From assembly GCA_009692905.1 (NCBI GenBank), contig SHYI01000040.1, positions 1 through 8,339 of the forward strand: a stretch of 8,339 nt of DNA, in the 5' to 3' direction. This DNA comes from Chloroflexota bacterium. Its GTDB lineage: Bacteria; Chloroflexota; Limnocylindria; Limnocylindrales; Limnocylindraceae. Positions 5,307 to 8,339 of this stretch are shown here, in pieces; position 1 is the first letter of the stretch, and each line of letters starts with the position of its first letter. The translations under genes and the position numbers were made by a program. The notes beneath the pieces were generated by a model that was not told where the DNA came from, did no database searches, and saw only the letters and a list, made by a program, of their open reading frames with translations.

Positions 5307-6329
5307 TCAGTGTCCCGCTGCAGCGCCGCGGCCGAGGTAGGCCTCGATCACCTTTGGATTGGTGCGGATCGCCTTTGGTAGGCCCTCAGCAATCTTCTCG
5401 CCGTGGTCGAGCACCGTGATGTAGTCCGAGATCCCCATGACCACGCGCATGTCGTGCTCAATGAGCAGCACGGTGATGCCGAGCTCGTCGCGAATACGGC
5501 GGATGAGCGCGGTCATCTCTTCGGTCTCTCTCGGATTCATGCCGGCTGCCGGCTCATCGAGCAAGAGGAGTTTCGGTCGGCTGGCGATCGCGCGGGCAAT
5601 CTCGAGCAGGCGCTGCTTGCCGTACGGCAGGTTGGCCGCCAACTCGTTCTCCATCCCAGCAAGGTCCACAAAGGCGAGCAGTTCGCGGGCACGCTGCTCA
5701 GCGGCCGCCTCCTCTTCGCGCACCTGGCGGGTCTTGAAGAGGGCCCCGAAGAGGGTGCCGTGCATGTGCACATGCATGCCGACGAGGATGTTCTCGAGCG
5801 TCGTCAGGCTCTTGTAGAGGCGAATGTTCTGGAAGGTGCGCGCGAGTCCGGCAACCACCATGTCGTTCGGTCGTGCTGGTCGCGTGACGCCGATGCGCTT
5901 GATGAGGCGGTTGTACCAGGCTGGACGAATGATGTTCAGGAGGAGCGCACCGACAAAGCCGAGCAGGGCAACGGCGACCGAGGCAACCCCCTCGACGAGG
6001 CCCGTGTCGCCGCCCACGGCGAGGAGGAAGTAGATCGCCAGACCAATGAACGGGATGGTTGGCAGGACTAGCAGGATCGGCTCTCGGCCTGCGCCGGTTG
6101 GCGGCGAGATCAACGGCTTCCCATCAAGCTCGATCGTGCCTTCGGTTGGTGCGTAGATGCCAGCGATGACGTTGAAGAAGGTGGTCTTCCCTGCCCCGTT
6201 CGGCCCGATGATCGCGCTGATCGAGCCACGCGGGATCTCAAAGTCCACGCTGTTCACGGCAACGAGGCCGCCAAACTTTCGGGTGACGCCGCGTGCCCGC
6301 AGCATTGGTCCGCTCTTCGCTGCGCTCAC
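5307..6329 (-). CDS. livG: LivG-type ABC ATPase with an inserted two-helix membrane hairpin
   Basis: Second ATPase of the importer, 340 residues against about 255 for typical LivG. The ATPase core is complete: FGGLVAVN (19-26), Walker A GPNGAGKT (42-49), Q-loop in GLARTFQNIRLY (161-172, Q167), signature LPYGKQRLLEIARAI (234-248), Walker B KLLLLDEP (253-260), D-loop GMNP (263-266), H-loop H292, and terminal VIEAYLG (327-333). The extra length lies at about 79-152, between the first beta-sheet region and the Q-loop, and holds two hydrophobic helices and a basic segment. No frameshift is needed: the frame is open throughout. Start is GTG at 6329, overlapping the livM TGA in GTGA, with AAAGGG 9 nt upstream; an internal ATG at codon 9 is a less likely start. 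The hairpin would anchor the ATPase in the membrane beside LivHM (inference). Confidence 0.92.
   Translation of the reverse strand: MSAAKSGPMLRARGVTRKFGGLVAVNSVDFEIPRGSISAIIGPNGAGKTTFFNVIAGIYAPTEGTIELDGKPLISPPTGAGREPILLVLPTIPFIGLAIYFLLAVGGDTGLVEGVASVAVALLGFVGALLLNIIRPAWYNRLIKRIGVTRPARPNDMVVAGLARTFQNIRLYKSLTTLENILVGMHVHMHGTLFGALFKTRQVREEEAAAEQRARELLAFVDLAGMENELAANLPYGKQRLLEIARAIASRPKLLLLDEPAAGMNPRETEEMTALIRRIRDELGITVLLIEHDMRVVMGISDYITVLDHGEKIAEGLPKAIRTNPKVIEAYLGRGAAAGH
5874..6095 (-). other. Region of livG encoding the membrane-hairpin insertion
   Basis: Encodes about LivG residues 79-152, absent from ordinary LivG. The first hydrophobic segment is at about 84-105 (begins PILLVLPTIPF), followed by a short acidic/Gly loop at 106-112 and a second hydrophobic segment at about 113-134 (SVAVALLGFVGALLLNII at 117-134). 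A strongly basic stretch follows (RPAWYNRLIKRIGVTRPAR, 135-153). The basic end plus R82 before the first helix fit both ends facing the cytoplasm, as they must for an ATPase. Deleting it joins DGKPLISPPTG to RPNDMVVAGLARTFQ, which reads like a normal LivG. Edges are estimated to within several codons. Confidence 0.8.
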
Positions 6330-7444
6330 TTCAAGCCACCCTTTCCAATCTTCAGGGGGGCGAACTCGCGCATGCGTCGACGTGCGGGGAAGATTCCCTG
6401 CGGTCGCTTGAGCATCATGAGCACCAGCACGATGCCGTAGAGCACGTACTGGAACTCGAGGAAGTCCACCTGATTAAGGATCGGGATGTTGAAATTCTCA
6501 ACGAGCGTGTTGAGCTGCTTGAGCAGAATGCTCTGGAAGAGATAAATGATAAATGCACCAGTGGCAACGCCGATGGTGTTCCCCATGCCGCCAAGCACCA
6601 CGGCGGCAAGGGCGCTAATGGAGACAGCGAAACGGAACTGATCGGGCGTGACAATCGTGAGCTTCGCTGCGTTCACCACGCCGACGATGCCGGCGATCGA
6701 TGCACCGACGGCAAAAGCCTGGAGCTTTGCGATCACGGTATTGACGCCAGAAGATTCTGCGGCGAGTTCATCCTCGCGAATGGCGTCCCATGTGCGACCG
6801 AGTCGCGAATCTTCCAGGCGGTAGATCATGATCATGATCAGGGTGAAGAGCACAATCACCAGGCCGTACATTGGCCATGGGTTGATCAGGGTGAACTGCA
6901 AGATTCCTGGGATGCTCGGCTTGTCGATGCCGCCGATTCCGTTGACACCGTCGGTGAACTTGTCGGCATTCATGAGGGTGATCGGCACGATCTCTCCGAA
7001 GCCGAGGGTGACGATCGCAAGGTAGTCACCGCGAAGGCGCAGCGTTGGCGCGCCGAGCAGCACGCCGAAGATCGCGCCGACAATGCCGCCCGCGAGCAGC
7101 ATCGGCCAGAACGGAAGGTGAATGCCAGAGAACGGCGAGGCGGCGAGGGCGTAGGTGTACCCGCCGAGGGCGAAGAAGGCGGCATACCCAAGGTCGAGCA
7201 GCCCTGCGAAGCCGATCACCACGTTGAGCCCCATCGCCAACATGGCGTAGATCGCCGCGGTGGTGAAGGCGTTCACCCAGGCGTTCGTCGACTGGATGCC
7301 ATCAAACGGCGGCACGCGTGTGAGGAGTGGCAGGGCGATGCTCAGCAGCACCACGCCAACAAAGATGCCGAAGCTGCGGTGCTTGCGGAAGTACGCTCGC
7401 ACCGGTGCGAATGGCGCGTTCACGGCGTCACCGATCCGGCTCAT
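6326..7444 (-). CDS. livM: Branched-chain amino acid ABC transporter permease LivM
   Basis: Membrane permease pairing with LivH to form the translocation path. It is 372 residues long and opens with a cytoplasmic basic stretch of about 25 residues, then has many hydrophobic segments. LivM signatures: GLNVVIGFAGLLDLGYAAFF (72-91), GAPTLRLRGDYLAIVTLGFG (131-150), the cytoplasmic ATPase-contact loop starting GRTWDAIREDE at 216 and ending at GVN 235, and AAVVLGGMGNTIGVATGA (280-297). A basic tail (RRRMREFAPLKIGKGG) ends the protein. The ATG overlaps the livH TGA by 4 bp (ATGA) with only a weak GGTGA upstream; its own TGA overlaps the livG GTG by 4 bp. All this points to coupled translation in one operon. 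Substrate specificity cannot be judged from the permease. Confidence 0.94.
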   Translation of the reverse strand: MSRIGDAVNAPFAPVRAYFRKHRSFGIFVGVVLLSIALPLLTRVPPFDGIQSTNAWVNAFTTAAIYAMLAMGLNVVIGFAGLLDLGYAAFFALGGYTYALAASPFSGIHLPFWPMLLAGGIVGAIFGVLLGAPTLRLRGDYLAIVTLGFGEIVPITLMNADKFTDGVNGIGGIDKPSIPGILQFTLINPWPMYGLVIVLFTLIMIMIYRLEDSRLGRTWDAIREDELAAESSGVNTVIAKLQAFAVGASIAGIVGVVNAAKLTIVTPDQFRFAVSISALAAVVLGGMGNTIGVATGAFIIYLFQSILLKQLNTLVENFNIPILNQVDFLEFQYVLYGIVLVLMMLKRPQGIFPARRRMREFAPLKIGKGGLK

Positions 7445-8339
7445 GCGCGGTCACCGGTGTGCGAGCCGAGCAGGCCCGTAGGTCGGAAGACGAGGAAGAT
7501 CACCAGGAGTGAGAAGACCACGGCACCGCCCCAGCGGCCGTAGCCGAAGGCCGAGGCGCCAACCTCAATAAAGGCGATCAGGAAGCCGCCGAGCGCAGCG
7601 CCCGCCGTGTTGCCAATGCCGCCGAGCACCGCGGCGGTGAAGGCCTTCAGGCCCGACTGGAATCCAAGGCTGAAGCTGGTGTTGCCGTAGTAGAGGCCGT
7701 GTACCACCCCTGCGGCGCCGGCCAGGCCAGAACCAATAAGGAAGGTGATCATGATCGTGCGGTTGATGTTGACGCCCATGAGTGACGAAGCGTCACGGTC
7801 CATGGAGGTGGTGCGCATGGCGCGGCCCGTGCGGGTGCGCGAGATGAAGAGCTGTAGGGCGAACATCAGAGCGACTGAGGTGGCAATCACGAAGAGGTTC
7901 AGGAGAGGGACGCGAGAGCCTGAGACCTGGATCGACCACTCAACCGGCACGAGCTGCGGCACCGTCACGATGGTTGGCCCGAAGAAGAACTGGATGACGT
8001 TCTGCAAGATGAAGCTCACACCGATGGCGGTGATGAGCGGCGCAAGCTTTGGGGCGCGACGAAGTGGTCGGTACGCCAGCCGCTCAATGAGTGCGCCGAC
8101 AATCGCCATGACGCCGATCGTGAGGGCGAAGAGCACCAACACACTCCCGGCCAGGAGGGGAACGTTCGTGATCGCTCCCTCGTTACCGAGGAGGCTACTG
8201 CTGATGAACATGGCCACGAAGGAGCCGACCATGAAGACATCGCCGTGCGCAAAGTTGATCAGCTCAATGATGCCGTAGACCATGGTGTAGCCGAGGGCGA
8301 CGAGGGCATAGATCGCACCGAGCGTCATCGCGTTCACGA
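7441..8339 (-). CDS. livH: Branched-chain amino acid ABC transporter permease LivH (5' end cut by window edge)
   Basis: Second permease of the importer, entering from the right edge. The visible 298 complete codons hold TLGAIYALVALGYTMVYGI near the N-terminus, then ELINFAHGDVFMVGS, the ATPase-contact loop GRAMRTTSMDRDASSLMGVN about 170 codons in, FTAAVLGGIGNTAGAALGG near codon 233, and a C-terminal VFRPTGLLG motif. The in-frame GTG at 8337 is probably an internal valine: the preceding partial codon ends in TC and typical LivH proteins read L-V/F-N-A/G just before TLGAIYAL. Only a handful to about 15 residues are likely missing. First visible gene of the livHMGF operon; promoter and binding protein gene must lie outside the window. 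Confidence 0.94.
   Translation of the reverse strand, partial: VNAMTLGAIYALVALGYTMVYGIIELINFAHGDVFMVGSFVAMFISSSLLGNEGAITNVPLLAGSVLVLFALTIGVMAIVGALIERLAYRPLRRAPKLAPLITAIGVSFILQNVIQFFFGPTIVTVPQLVPVEWSIQVSGSRVPLLNLFVIATSVALMFALQLFISRTRTGRAMRTTSMDRDASSLMGVNINRTIMITFLIGSGLAGAAGVVHGLYYGNTSFSLGFQSGLKAFTAAVLGGIGNTAGAALGGFLIAFIEVGASAFGYGRWGGAVVFSLLVIFLVFRPTGLLGSHTGDRA

Noticed and set aside
5761..5776. 16-bp perfect palindrome TGCATGTGCACATGCA
   Set aside because: Encodes the Met/His-rich run of LivG at about 185-190, a position where LivG proteins normally carry VG-x-H-type residues; most likely coding coincidence, not a metal site or operator.
5403..6071. A 222-codon plus-strand frame opposite livG
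   Set aside because: Antisense shadow of livG; low-complexity charged product, no ribosome site or family motif.
5874..6095. Frameshift or fused gene remnant as the explanation for the long LivG
   Set aside because: The frame is continuous, the ATPase motifs on both sides are intact and in register, and the inserted block has a sensible membrane-hairpin charge pattern.
6824..6839. 16-bp perfect palindrome made of repeated GATCAT
   Set aside because: Inside livM it simply encodes alternating Ile/Met codons of a membrane helix; no reason to call it an operator.
6293..7543. A long open frame on the plus strand (416 codons) opposite livM
   Set aside because: It lies antisense to a well-supported LivM. 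Its product is rich in His, Glu, Asp and Arg with no recognisable motif, as expected for the complement of a GC-rich membrane-protein gene.

Overview
The window comes from a GC-rich, tightly packed bacterial chromosome. Codons mostly end in G or C, two convergent gene pairs share their stop codons, the liv genes overlap by 4 bp, and several genes appear to be transcribed without a leader (a -10-like hexamer 6-7 nt before the ATG and no Shine-Dalgarno). High GC with frequent leaderless genes fits Actinomycetota, Chloroflexota or Deinococcota-like lineages. No rRNA or other phylogenetic marker is present, so the lineage stays open.

Left end (1-1306): a 5' portion of pstS (periplasmic or surface phosphate-binding protein) runs leftward off the edge. 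It diverges from a type II thymidine kinase gene, tdk. The 178-bp space between them carries four 11-bp-periodic repeats that look like a PhoP/PhoB (PHO) box array serving pstS, plus a leaderless-type promoter for tdk.

Middle (1303-4583): two divergent DMT/EamA-family membrane transporters are separated by only 61 bp. The rightward one is followed after 1 nt by a YcaQ/AlkX-type winged-helix DNA glycosylase gene, probably in the same transcript.

Right part (4580-8339): four genes on the minus strand, livH-livM-livG-livF, encode the two permeases and two ATPases of a hydrophobic/branched-chain amino acid ABC importer. They read right to left. livH is cut by the window edge, and the substrate-binding protein gene is not in the window. 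livH/livM and livM/livG overlap by 4 bp and livG/livF are 13 bp apart, so they form one operon.

Most unusual feature: LivG is about 340 residues rather than about 255. The extra roughly 74 residues form a hydrophobic two-helix hairpin plus a basic tail, inserted between the Walker A motif and the Q-loop of an otherwise complete ATPase domain. This would make a normally peripheral ATPase an integral membrane protein.

No tRNA, rRNA, CRISPR array, insertion sequence or prophage signature was seen. No clear intrinsic terminator was found.
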